Below are positions 7,540 through 14,933 of a stretch of 64,000 nucleotides of DNA, piece after piece. A model generated the notes under the pieces. The model did not search any database and was not told the origin of the DNA. It was given only the letters and a program-made list of their open reading frames with translations. The DNA comes from JACVRW01 sp963835705 (GTDB taxonomy: Bacteria > Actinomycetota > Thermoleophilia > Solirubrobacterales > Thermoleophilaceae), in assembly GCA_963835705.1 (NCBI GenBank), contig CAWIGR010000022.1:62001-126000 (forward strand), read 5' to 3'. Position 1 is the stretch's first letter; each line of letters opens with the position of its first letter. A program made the translations under genes and the position numbers.

Positions 7540-7869
7540 ATGGCAGACGATCGCCGATTCGAGCTGGACGACCTCCTGGTTCGTCCGGGCTGCTACCTGA
7601 ACCCGCAGACCGAGATCCTCGTGATCGTGGACGACTCGCCCTCGATCGACGGGGAGATCTTCAACCTCGAGGAGTTCGAGGGAGCGGACTGGGTGCTGAT
7701 CGCCGACGAGGTGCCGGTCGACGAGTCGCAGCGCGACGAGTTGCTGGAGACCTTCCAGGCGACCTACCACGGCGGCGACGGCCGCTCACGGGCGGCCGCG
7801 AGCGCCGACGACGAGGAAGTCGAGCCCGAGCCGGACCCGGAGCAGGCGGGCTTCACCCCGGAGGAGTAG
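7540..7869 (+). CDS. Acidic hypothetical protein
   Basis: 109 residues, strongly acidic, with a folded-looking N-terminal half (FELDDLLVRPGCYLNPQTEILVIVDDS, then ADWVLIADEVPVDE) and a disordered Glu/Asp/Pro-rich tail. No family is recognised. The start at ATG 7540 is supported by a TAGGCT -10 element seven bases upstream, which implies a leaderless transcript. Confidence 0.7.
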   Translation: MADDRRFELDDLLVRPGCYLNPQTEILVIVDDSPSIDGEIFNLEEFEGADWVLIADEVPVDESQRDELLETFQATYHGGDGRSRAAASADDEEVEPEPDPEQAGFTPEE

Positions 7870-7965
7870 TTCCCGCCGGCGCCCCGCTGGGCGTGCCGGT
7901 CTCGTCCAGGTTCCCGCGCGGCTCGCGCACCTTGTCGCGGTAGTCGAGACTAACCCCTGCCGCAA

Positions 7966-7986
7966 GCACTCGGCTCGGCCGAGTGC
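7966..7986. repeat. GC hairpin, copy 1 of a two-member family
   Basis: GCACTCGGC, loop TCG, GCCGAGTGC: a perfect 9-bp stem preceded by CGCAA. It lies in the 144-bp gap before the antiporter gene, between TAA-type spacer sequence and the -10 element. The hairpin at 17196-17216 has the same flank, loop and stem length but differs at two base pairs by compensatory changes. Confidence 0.6.
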
Positions 7987-7998
7987 GCGCGGAGTGCA

Positions 7999-8004
7999 TA
8001 CTCT
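7999..8004 (+). promoter_or_regulatory. -10 element TACTCT of the antiporter gene
   Basis: A TANNNT hexamer nine bases before ATG 8014, just downstream of the GC hairpin at 7966-7986. It suggests a leaderless or nearly leaderless message. Confidence 0.45.
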
Positions 8005-8013
8005 TCCGCCGCG

Positions 8014-9100
8014 ATGCGCCCGGTCCACTTCCTCGGGGTCTTCATCCCGGTCGCGATCGTGCTCGAGCTTGTGCACGCCGGGCCAGTGCTCGTGTTCGGC
8101 GCGGCGGCGCTCGGGGTGATCCCGTGCGCCGCCGTCATGGGTGAGGCGACGGAGGCGATAGCGGCCAAGTCCGGCCCCGGGATCGGCGGCCTCCTGAACG
8201 TGACGTTCGGCAACGCGCCCGAGCTGATCATCGCCTTCTTCGCGTTGCTCGAAGGGCTCCAGGAGGTTGTGAAGGCGTCGATCGTCGGATCGATCATCGG
8301 CAACATCCTGCTGGTGATGGGGGCCGCGATGGTCGTGGGGGGCTGGAACCGGGAGAAGCAGACCTTCAGCCACACGGCGGCCACCGCTCAGTCGGGGATG
8401 CTGTTCCTGGCACTGGCGGCGCTGATCTTCCCTGCGATCTTCCAGCTCGATCCACGGCGGATCGCTGCCCGGGGTTGGCGACGAGCGCGTGGACTTCGGC
8501 TCGGACCTCGAGAAGCTGTCGCTCGGGGTGGCCCTCGTCTTGCTCGTCTCCTACGCCGCCGGGCTGTGGTTCTCGCTGAAGACGCACCGCGCCGTCTTCA
8601 ACCCGTTCGGCGAGGAGGAGGAAGACGAGGAGACGCATCACTGGCCGGTGCGGCGGGCGGCGATCTTCCTGGCGCTCTCGGCCGTGGCAGTGGGCGTGAT
8701 GTCGGAGATCCTCGTGGGGTCGATCAGCGAGGCGTCGTCGGAGATCGGGCTGTCCGAGTTCTTCGTCGGGGTGTTCGTGGTGGCGATCGTCGGCAACGCG
8801 GCCGAGCACTGGGTGGCGGTGCTGGTGGCGGCGAAGGACAAGATGGACCTGGCCGTGAACATCGCGATCGGCTCGAGCGCGCAGATCGCCCTGTTCGTGG
8901 CGCCCATGCTGGTGCTGGCGTCGTTCGTGGTGGGCCCCGACCCGATGGCGCTCGTGTTCAACGGGTACGAGCTGGGAGCGCTGCTGTTCGCGGTGCTGAT
9001 CGCGAACCTGGTGACCCAGGAGGGCGAATCGAACTGGTTCGAGGGCGTGCAGCTGCTGGCGCTGTACGCGGTGCTCGGGCTGGTCTTCTACTTCGCCTGA
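8014..9100 (+). CDS. CAX-family Ca2+/H+ antiporter (one frameshift)
   Basis: The two halves of a CaCA/CAX exchanger lie in different frames. The first half carries the c-1 repeat (NVTFGNAPELIIAFFALLEG, then VVKASIVGSIIGNILLV). The second carries the c-2 repeat (VAIVGNAAEHWVAVLVAAKDK, then AIGSSAQIALFVAP). They join smoothly if one extra base is removed near 8449, giving about 361 residues and ten or so membrane helices, the normal family size. The acidic loop (GEEEEDEETHH) between the halves is also typical. As written, translation would run out of frame after about 147 codons. A sequence error is the simplest explanation. The stop overlaps the next ATG (TGATG). Confidence 0.85.
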
Positions 9101-10161
9101 TGGCGCGAGCTTCCGACGCCACGATCGTCGAGGCCGGCGGGCGCGACCTGCGGGTGTCCAGCCCCGATCGGGTGATCTTCCCGGAGACCGAGCGCTCGGG
9201 CGCGGTCACCAAGCTCGACGTCGTCAAGTACTACCTCGCCGTCGAGGACGGCATCATGCGCGCGCTCGCCCGGCGGCCGACCACGCTCGAGCGATGGCCG
9301 AAGGGCGTGCACCCGGGCATCGTCGTGTCCACGCGCGAGAAGGGCGGCGGCGACGCCTTCTTCCAGAAGCGGATCCCGAAGGGAGCGCCGGACTACGTGC
9401 AGACCGCGCGGATCCAGTTCCCGTCGGGACGTCACGCGGACGAGATCTGTCCGACGGAGATCGCCGTGGTCGGCTGGTGTGCCCAGATGGGCACGATCAC
9501 GTTCCATCCGTGGCCGGTCCGAAGCGACGACGTCGACCACCCCGACGAGCTGCGCCTCGACCTCGACCCGCAGCCGGGCACGGACTTCGACGACGCGGTG
9601 CGCGTGGCCGGGGAGGCGCGCGTCCTCCTGGGCGAGCTCGGCTACGCCGGCTTCCCGAAGACGTCGGGAGGCCGGGGCGTGCACATATACGTCCGGATTG
9701 AGCGCAACTGGACCTTCACGGACGTCCGCCACGCCGCGATCGCCTTCGGGCGCGAGCTGGAGCGCCGCCTGCCGGGCCAGGTGACGACGAAGTGGTGGAA
9801 GGAGGAGCGCGGCGAGCGCATCTTCGTCGACTACAACCAGAACGCCCGCGACCGCACCATCGCCTCGGCCTACAGCGTCCGGCCGAAGCCTGGTGCGCCG
9901 GTCTCGGCGCCGGTCACGTGGGACGAGCTCGCCGAGGTCCAGCCCGAGGACTTCACCGTCGAGACGATGCCCGCCCGCTTCGCCGAGGTCGGCGACCGGC
10001 ACGCCGCGATCGACGACGCCGCGCACTCGCTCCAGCCGCTGCTCGACATGTACGAGCGGGACGAGGACGGCGACATGCCCTACCCGCCCGACTACCCGAA
10101 GATGCCCGGGGAGCCGAAGCGCGTCCAGCCCTCGCGCGACCGGGACCGCCCGCGCGACTGA
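9100..10161 (+). CDS. LigD-type polymerase/primase domain protein
   Basis: 353 residues matching the stand-alone polymerase domain (PolDom) of bacterial NHEJ ligase LigD, an archaeo-eukaryotic primase-like fold. Visible landmarks are VSSPDRVIFPE, the catalytic DLDP (LRLDLDPQPGTDFDD), KTSGGRGVHIYVR and the VDYNQNARDRTIASAYSVR region. It would add nucleotides at gaps or breaks. There is no ligase or nuclease domain and no ku gene nearby. It starts inside the antiporter stop (TGATG) and converges on exonuclease III, with three bases between the stops. Confidence 0.88.
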   Translation: MARASDATIVEAGGRDLRVSSPDRVIFPETERSGAVTKLDVVKYYLAVEDGIMRALARRPTTLERWPKGVHPGIVVSTREKGGGDAFFQKRIPKGAPDYVQTARIQFPSGRHADEICPTEIAVVGWCAQMGTITFHPWPVRSDDVDHPDELRLDLDPQPGTDFDDAVRVAGEARVLLGELGYAGFPKTSGGRGVHIYVRIERNWTFTDVRHAAIAFGRELERRLPGQVTTKWWKEERGERIFVDYNQNARDRTIASAYSVRPKPGAPVSAPVTWDELAEVQPEDFTVETMPARFAEVGDRHAAIDDAAHSLQPLLDMYERDEDGDMPYPPDYPKMPGEPKRVQPSRDRDRPRD

Positions 10162-10164
10162 CTA

Positions 10165-11028
10165 CTACGGCGCCTGCGGCAGCTTCTTCGCGCCGCGCCT
10201 GGTCACCGGCCTCGAGGGCGGCGGCACGACCGGCCCGATGTCCCCGTCGGGAGCCTCGTCCAGGTCGGCGATCACCGGCGCGTGGTCGCTCGGCCCGCTG
10301 CCCTTTCGGGCCTGCCGGTCCACCCACGCCGCCCGGACCCGGCCGGCCACCGGCGCGCTGGCCAGGATCAGGTCGATCCGCATCCCGAGGTCCTGGTGGA
10401 ACATGCCCGCCCGGTAGTCCCAATAGGTGAACACCCGCTCGTTCGGCCAGCGATCTCGCACCACGTCGCGCAGGCCGAGCTCCTGCAGCTCCGCCAGGGC
10501 GGTCCGCTCGGGCGGCGTGACGTGGGTCTGTCCGATGTAGGCGTCGGGATCGAAGACGTCGTCGTCGGTCGGCGCGATGTTCATGTCGCCGCACACGACA
10601 GTGGCCTCCGGGCCGGCGGCCACCACCTCCCGGAGCGAGGCGAGCCAGGCGAGCTTGTACTGGTAGTGCTCGGAGTCCGGCACCCGCCCGTTCGGCACGT
10701 ACACCGACACCACCCGGATGCCGTCGCACGTCGCGGAGACCGCGCGCGACTCGGGATGCGGGAAGCCCGGCGCCTCGGCGAGTCCCGCCTCCACCTCGTC
10801 CAGTCCCACGCGCGAGAGGATCGCCACCCCGTTCCACGTGGCCTCGCCGTGGGCCGCGACCTCGTACCCGCGGCCGTGGAGCTCGTCGCCGAGCAGCTCG
10901 AGGAAGGCATCGTCCGCCAGCTTGGTCTCCTGCAGGCAGACCACGTCCGGCCGCCGCTCGTCCAGCCAGGGCAGCAGCCGCGGCACGCGCTGCTTGACCG
11001 AGTTGACGTTCCAGGTCGCTATTCGCAC
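10165..11028 (-). CDS. xthA: Exodeoxyribonuclease III
   Basis: 287 residues with the EEP nuclease fold: ATWNVNSVKQR, the catalytic LQETKL, YVPNG, GDMNIAPTDDDV, DYRAGMFHQDLGMRID and the closing SDHAPV. It acts as AP endonuclease and 3'-5' exonuclease in base excision repair. I place the start at GTG 11028, giving MRIATWNVNS as in relatives, because a TACCGT -10 element lies seven bases upstream. A GTG at 11037 overlaps that -10 and is less likely. The C-terminal 20 residues are Pro/Arg-rich. Confidence 0.92.
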   Translation of the reverse strand: MRIATWNVNSVKQRVPRLLPWLDERRPDVVCLQETKLADDAFLELLGDELHGRGYEVAAHGEATWNGVAILSRVGLDEVEAGLAEAPGFPHPESRAVSATCDGIRVVSVYVPNGRVPDSEHYQYKLAWLASLREVVAAGPEATVVCGDMNIAPTDDDVFDPDAYIGQTHVTPPERTALAELQELGLRDVVRDRWPNERVFTYWDYRAGMFHQDLGMRIDLILASAPVAGRVRAAWVDRQARKGSGPSDHAPVIADLDEAPDGDIGPVVPPPSRPVTRRGAKKLPQAP

Positions 11029-11049
11029 CGGGCCCACGGTATCGCCCGG

Positions 11050-12351
11050 CTAGCCCCGAGCCGACAGCCGCTCGACGGCCTCCCCCGCGGCCCGGCTCAT
11101 CTCCACCAGGACCGGAAGGTTCGCGTTGTCGATGTCGTCGCAGGCGCGGTGGTAGCAGGGGTCGTGCGGGCGGCCGGCTCCGGTGAACAGCCCCCCGACC
11201 GGCACGCCCGCGCGCTCGAACGGGGCGTGGTCGGAGTTGCCTCCGGCGTTCTCCTCCTCCGCCCGCGGGCCCACCAGGCGGCGGAGCATCCGCTCGATCT
11301 CAGGGTCGGCGTCCGAGTACACGCCGCGAGCCGGCCGCGGCGATCCCACCATGTCCAGGTTGAGGTACGCCGCTATGCGCTCGCGCTCGTCCGGCGCCAG
11401 CCCGCGCACGTAGCGCCGTGAGCCGATCAGGCCCAGCTCCTCCGCCCCCCAGAACGCGAGCCTGATCCGGGCGCCCGGGGCACGGCCGCCCAGCGCGTCC
11501 GCCAGCTCCAGGAGCGCCGCGGTGCCGCTGCCGTTGTCGTTGATCCCCGGCCCGGACGGCACCGAGTCGAGGTGGCCGCCCGCCATCACCACCCGCTCAC
11601 CGCGGCCCGCGGCCGTCTCGGCGATCACGTTGACCGTGTCACGGCGCTCGGACACGGCGTCCACCTCCAGCTCCGCGCGCGGCCCCAGCGACCGCCCCGC
11701 GGCAGCCCCCACCGCCAGCACCGGTATCTCGATCCCCGGCGCCCCGAGCGTGGCGCTGGGCGGCTCGTCGCTCTCGCCGTCCACGACCAGCAGCGCGGTT
11801 GCGCCGGCGGACTTCGCGTTCCGGGCCTTCTCGCGAAAGAAGCACTCGCCGCGCGCCACCACCGCGATCTCGCCGTCCTCGAGGGCGCGGAAGTCGCCGC
11901 GGTCGCAGCCGAGGCCGAGCCGCCGCACGGGCGCCTCCACCCGGCCCGAGCCCGAGTAGCTCAGCGTCCGGAAGTCGTCGCCCTCCTCGAGGTCGTCGAG
12001 GCGCGGCGGCGAGCGCTCGTCGAAGTACGGGAACGTGACCGGGTCGCGGCGCACGCGCCAGCCTGCCTCGCGCAGCCTCTCCACCACGTAGTCCGCCGAC
12101 GCCTCGCCGCCGGGTGTGCCGGCAGCCCGGTTGCCCCCGTTGGCGTCGGCGATCTCCTGCAGCGCGCGCAGGTGCTCGCGCAGCCCGGCCGCGCGGATCT
12201 CACCCGGCTCTACGCGGCCGTCGCCGGTGGGACGCGCCGCCGCGCCGGCCGGCGCGGGCCGGTCGGGCTGCTCCTCCCTCTCGCCGTCTCCGCTGTCGCA
12301 CCCCGCCAGGACGGCGAGCGCGCACAGGACGGAGAGAGGGAGCTTCCTCAC
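11050..12351 (-). CDS. M28-family metallopeptidase, lipoprotein
   Basis: 433 residues. The N-terminus is a lipoprotein signal with lipobox LAGC (cysteine 18), so the enzyme is anchored outside the membrane. A PA domain (residues 130-230) precedes the M28 zinc-peptidase domain: GGHLDSVPSGPGINDNGSG supplies metal ligands His/Asp, FWGAEELGLIGSRRYV the catalytic and ligand glutamates, LNLDMVGS the next aspartate, and PCYHRACDDIDN the last histidine. It probably removes N-terminal amino acids from peptides. The GTG start overlaps the clpP stop (GTGA), so it is cotranscribed with clpP. Confidence 0.9.
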   Translation of the reverse strand: MRKLPLSVLCALAVLAGCDSGDGEREEQPDRPAPAGAAARPTGDGRVEPGEIRAAGLREHLRALQEIADANGGNRAAGTPGGEASADYVVERLREAGWRVRRDPVTFPYFDERSPPRLDDLEEGDDFRTLSYSGSGRVEAPVRRLGLGCDRGDFRALEDGEIAVVARGECFFREKARNAKSAGATALLVVDGESDEPPSATLGAPGIEIPVLAVGAAAGRSLGPRAELEVDAVSERRDTVNVIAETAAGRGERVVMAGGHLDSVPSGPGINDNGSGTAALLELADALGGRAPGARIRLAFWGAEELGLIGSRRYVRGLAPDERERIAAYLNLDMVGSPRPARGVYSDADPEIERMLRRLVGPRAEEENAGGNSDHAPFERAGVPVGGLFTGAGRPHDPCYHRACDDIDNANLPVLVEMSRAAGEAVERLSARG

Positions 12352-12998
12352 ACGGCGGAGGATGGCAAGGCGAAGCCTGAGCGCCTCCGGGTGAGCTCGC
12401 GCGCGGTGATGATGCGGTCCACCAGCCCGTAGTCCACGGCCTGCTGGGCGCTGAAGAAGCGGTCGCGCTCCATGTCGTCGTGCACCTGCTCGACGCTCTG
12501 GCCCGTGTGCCGCGCGTAGATCTCGTCAAGCAGCCGGCGCAGCTCCAGCACCTCCCTGGCGTGGATCTCGATGTCGGTCGACTGGCCCTGGAAGCCTGAC
12601 GAGGGCTGGTGGATCAGGATGCGCGAGTTCGGCAGCGAGAAGCGCTTGCCCTTCGTGCCGCCGGTGAGGATCAGCGAGGCGGCCGACATCGCCATGCCGT
12701 AGCAGAGCGTCTGCACGTCGGGGCGGATGTACTGCATGGCGTCGTAGATCGCCAGGCCGGCGTGCAGCGAGCCGCCCGGCGAGTTCACGTAGACGGAGAC
12801 GTCCTTGTCCGGGTCGTCCGACTCGAGGTGGATGAGCTGCGCCACCACCAGGTTGGCGATGTCGTCGTCGATGGGCTGGCCGATGAACACGATGCGCTCG
12901 TTCAGCAGGCGCGAGTAGATGTCGAAGGAGCGCTCCCCGCGGGAGGTCTGCTCCAGGACCATGGGCACGAGCGAGCTGGTGGCGCGTCCGATCTGCAT
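12348..12998 (-). CDS. clpP: ATP-dependent Clp protease proteolytic subunit
   Basis: 216 residues with the serine of GMAMSAASLILTGG, the histidine of RILIHQPSSG and the aspartate downstream forming the usual Ser-His-Asp triad; VNSPGGSLHAGLAIYD is the oxyanion glycine loop. It forms the tetradecameric chamber fed by ClpX or ClpC. The ATG at 12998 follows GGGAG with suitable spacing. No tandem clpP or clpX is adjacent, so it may be a secondary paralogue; its partner here is the lipoprotein peptidase. Confidence 0.93.
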   Translation of the reverse strand: MQIGRATSSLVPMVLEQTSRGERSFDIYSRLLNERIVFIGQPIDDDIANLVVAQLIHLESDDPDKDVSVYVNSPGGSLHAGLAIYDAMQYIRPDVQTLCYGMAMSAASLILTGGTKGKRFSLPNSRILIHQPSSGFQGQSTDIEIHAREVLELRRLLDEIYARHTGQSVEQVHDDMERDRFFSAQQAVDYGLVDRIITARELTRRRSGFALPSSAV

Positions 12999-13028
12999 CT
13001 CGGGCTCTCCCTTCGGTGTTGTTAACCT

Positions 13029-13071
13029 GCAACTGACTGGTTGCCCAATCGTAGCGCAACCGTTCGGTTGC
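13029..13071. promoter_or_regulatory. Tandem ArsR-type operators
   Basis: Two related palindromes lie between clpP and the SRPBCC/ArsR pair. GCAACCGTTCGGTTGC (13056-13071) is perfect, with a two-base centre. GCAACTGACTGGTTGC (13029-13044) is the same site with one imperfect pair. The centres are 27 bp apart. The downstream site ends 14 bases before the GTG start and overlaps the likely transcription start, as expected for autoregulation by the ArsR protein encoded two genes on. Confidence 0.65.
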
Positions 13072-13085
13072 ACATGGAGGATCGC

Positions 13086-13460
13086 GTGGAAGCTGAGAAC
13101 CACATGGAGCTGACCCGGGAGATCACGCTGCCGGCTACGGCGGAGGAGGTGTGGCGCTCGCTGGAGGAGCCCGCCTGGCTCGGCGAGGCCGCCTCGATCG
13201 AGCTGCACCCGGACGGCGAGGTGCGCGCCGGCGACCGGTCCGGCTTCGTCGAGGAGGTCGACGAGGAGCGGCGGCTCGTGTTCTGGTGGGCCGCGCCCGG
13301 GGAGGACTCGACCCGCGTGGAGCTCGACCTGGAGGAGGAGGGCGGGCTCACGCAAGTGCGCGTGGTCGAGTCGCGCCCGCTCGCGATGCTCGACCTCTAC
13401 GGCGTGGAGATCGTCACGGCCGCCCCACGCTTCCGCCAGCCGGAGATGCTCGCCCGCTGA
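13086..13460 (+). CDS. SRPBCC (AHSA1-like) protein
   Basis: 124 residues with the START-like fold: ELTREITLPATAEEVWRSLEEP at the start, then paired strands (GEVRAGDRSGFVEEVDEERRLVFWWA) typical of AHSA1 proteins that are encoded beside ArsR regulators. The GTG at 13086 has GGAGG five bases upstream; an ATG at 13074 overlaps that ribosome site. The stop overlaps the arsR-family start (TGATG). Probably a ligand-binding partner of the regulator. Confidence 0.82.
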   Translation: MEAENHMELTREITLPATAEEVWRSLEEPAWLGEAASIELHPDGEVRAGDRSGFVEEVDEERRLVFWWAAPGEDSTRVELDLEEEGGLTQVRVVESRPLAMLDLYGVEIVTAAPRFRQPEMLAR

Positions 13461-13789
13461 TGGACCCAGCCGACGCCGTGTTCGGCGCGCTGGCCGACGG
13501 CACCCGCCGCCGGCTGCTGGCACTCCTCGGAGAGCGCGGCGAGGCGTCCGCCACCGACCTCGCCCGCGAGCTGCCCGTGACCCGCCAGGCGGTGCAGAAG
13601 CACCTGGGCACGCTGTCGGGGGCGGGCCTCGTGTCGGCAAGGCGCGCCGGCCGCGAGGTGCTCTACCGGCCCACGCCCGCGCCGATGTCGGAGGCGATGG
13701 CGTGGATGGCGGAGGTGGGCGGGCAGTGGGACGAGCGCCTCGCTGCGCTCGAGCGGCAGATCGCCGCATCGGGCAGGGCGAAGGCCTGA
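13460..13789 (+). CDS. ArsR-family transcriptional regulator
   Basis: 109 residues, a complete winged helix-turn-helix: VFGALADGTRRRLLALLGERGEASATDLA, recognition helix VTRQAVQKHLGTLSGAGLV, wing RRAGREVLYRPT. There is no cysteine pair, so metal sensing of the ArsR/SmtB kind is unlikely; this is the SRPBCC-associated subgroup. It is translationally coupled to the SRPBCC gene and probably acts on the tandem palindromes at 13029-13071. Confidence 0.88.
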   Translation: MDPADAVFGALADGTRRRLLALLGERGEASATDLARELPVTRQAVQKHLGTLSGAGLVSARRAGREVLYRPTPAPMSEAMAWMAEVGGQWDERLAALERQIAASGRAKA

Positions 13790-13801
13790 GCCCGCGCAAC
13801 T

Positions 13802-13840
13802 GTCGCGCATAGGGGCCCATATAGGGCCACAGGACGCGAC
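13802..13840. repeat. Two-part palindrome, copy 1
   Basis: Outer arms GTCGCG (13802-13807) and CGCGAC (13835-13840), a symmetric 4x4 internal loop, an inner GGCCC/GGGCC stem and an ATATA apex. It has the same layout as 62290-62336. It lies between the 3' ends of convergent genes (arsR-family and terC), so it could act as a terminator here, but the other copy sits between divergent genes. Confidence 0.7.
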
Positions 13841-13866
13841 GCTCGACGTGTCACGGACCCCGCGGC

Positions 13867-14910
13867 CTACAGCCCCCGGTGAGTCCCGGCGGGCTCGGGC
13901 CGCTCGCCCTCGCCTTCGGGCGTGCCGCCATCGGCGCCGCCTTCCGCGCCCTGCCGCATCGACTCCGTGCGCTCGCGGCGCTTCTCCTCGGCGTGCGGAT
14001 CGCGCCGGTCGGCCCTGATCGACAGCAGGATGCCGATCGTGAACGCCACCGCGATCACGGCGAGGCTGGCGACCGGCCCGACTTTCACGAAGTCCTCGAT
14101 CAGCAGCTTCACGCCGACCAGGCCGAGCACGATCGCGATCGTTTCGTCGAGGTAGCGGAAGCGCTCGATCAGGCTCTCCACCAGCACGAACAGCGCCCTC
14201 AGCCCGAGGAGGGCGAAGACGTTGCCCATCCAGATGATCAGCGGCTCGCGGGTGATCGCGAACGCGGCGGGGATCGAGTCGATCGCGAAGGCAAGGTCGG
14301 CGAACACCACCGCGGCGAAGCACAGGAACAGGGGCGTGGCGTACCGCTTGCCCTCCTGCTTGACGAACCAGTGGCCTTCGTGGAACTCGCCCGTCACCGG
14401 ATACACGCGCCGCACCAGGCGCACCATCAGGTTCTTGTCCGGATCGACGTTCTCCGCCACGCCGCGCCAGATCCGGTAGGCGAGCACGATCAGGCCGGCG
14501 CCGAGCAGATATATGACGAAGTGGAACCGCTCGATCAGCTCGACGCCCGCCAGGATGAAGATGCCGCGCATCGCGAGCGCGGCCACGATCCCCCAGAACA
14601 GCAGCCGCGGGCGGCGCTCGTAGGGCACGCCGAAGTAGGCGAACAGGAGCAGGAAGACGAACAGGTTGTCGAGCGAGAGCGAGCGTTCGATCAGGTAGAC
14701 GGTCGTGTAGGAGATCGCGTCCTCGGCCCCCTCCAGCAAGAGGACCGGGATAGCCGCGAGCAGCGACAGCACGAGCCATCCGATCGACCAGATGATGGCC
14801 TCGCGGAAGCTCGGCTCGCGCCCGCGCGCGAAGAAGTGCAGGTCGAGCCAGAGGAACACGAAAAGGGCAACCAACAGGCCCGCGAGAAGCGCGATATCGG
14901 CACCCGTCAT
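13867..14910 (-). CDS. TerC/Alx-family integral membrane protein
   Basis: 347 residues with about nine membrane helices and the family's conserved acidic pairs: LIERSLSLDNLFVFLLLF, VFADLAFAIDSIPAAFAIT and RYLDETIAIVLGLVGVKLLIEDF. Members are linked to manganese export or metal homeostasis and to alkaline stress (Alx). The last 45 residues are a hydrophilic Glu/Gly/Pro tail. It diverges from the aldo/keto reductase gene with 23 bp between starts, sharing overlapping -10 elements. Confidence 0.9.
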   Translation of the reverse strand: MTGADIALLAGLLVALFVFLWLDLHFFARGREPSFREAIIWSIGWLVLSLLAAIPVLLLEGAEDAISYTTVYLIERSLSLDNLFVFLLLFAYFGVPYERRPRLLFWGIVAALAMRGIFILAGVELIERFHFVIYLLGAGLIVLAYRIWRGVAENVDPDKNLMVRLVRRVYPVTGEFHEGHWFVKQEGKRYATPLFLCFAAVVFADLAFAIDSIPAAFAITREPLIIWMGNVFALLGLRALFVLVESLIERFRYLDETIAIVLGLVGVKLLIEDFVKVGPVASLAVIAVAFTIGILLSIRADRRDPHAEEKRRERTESMRQGAEGGADGGTPEGEGERPEPAGTHRGL

Positions 14911-14917
14911 TGCCTGG

Positions 14918-14927
14918 ACCTTAGAGT
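14918..14927. promoter_or_regulatory. Shared divergent -10 core (terC / aldo-keto reductase)
   Basis: ACCTTAGAGT gives TAAGGT on the minus strand, seven bases from ATG 14910, and TAGAGT on the plus strand, six bases from ATG 14934. The two hexamers overlap by the central TA. The intergenic space is 23 bp in all, so both messages would be leaderless. Confidence 0.6.
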
Positions 14928-14933
14928 GGAGGG

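Noticed and set aside
8440..8460. Programmed frameshift in the antiporter gene
   Set aside because: No slippery run, stop codon or following structure is seen; one extra base fits the insertion bias found throughout the window.
8014..10161. A single 715-residue fusion of antiporter and polymerase domain
   Set aside because: The frame of the first antiporter half happens to be the frame of the polymerase gene. The stretch between them (about 8455-9099) is out-of-frame antiporter sequence, and the real second half lies in another frame.
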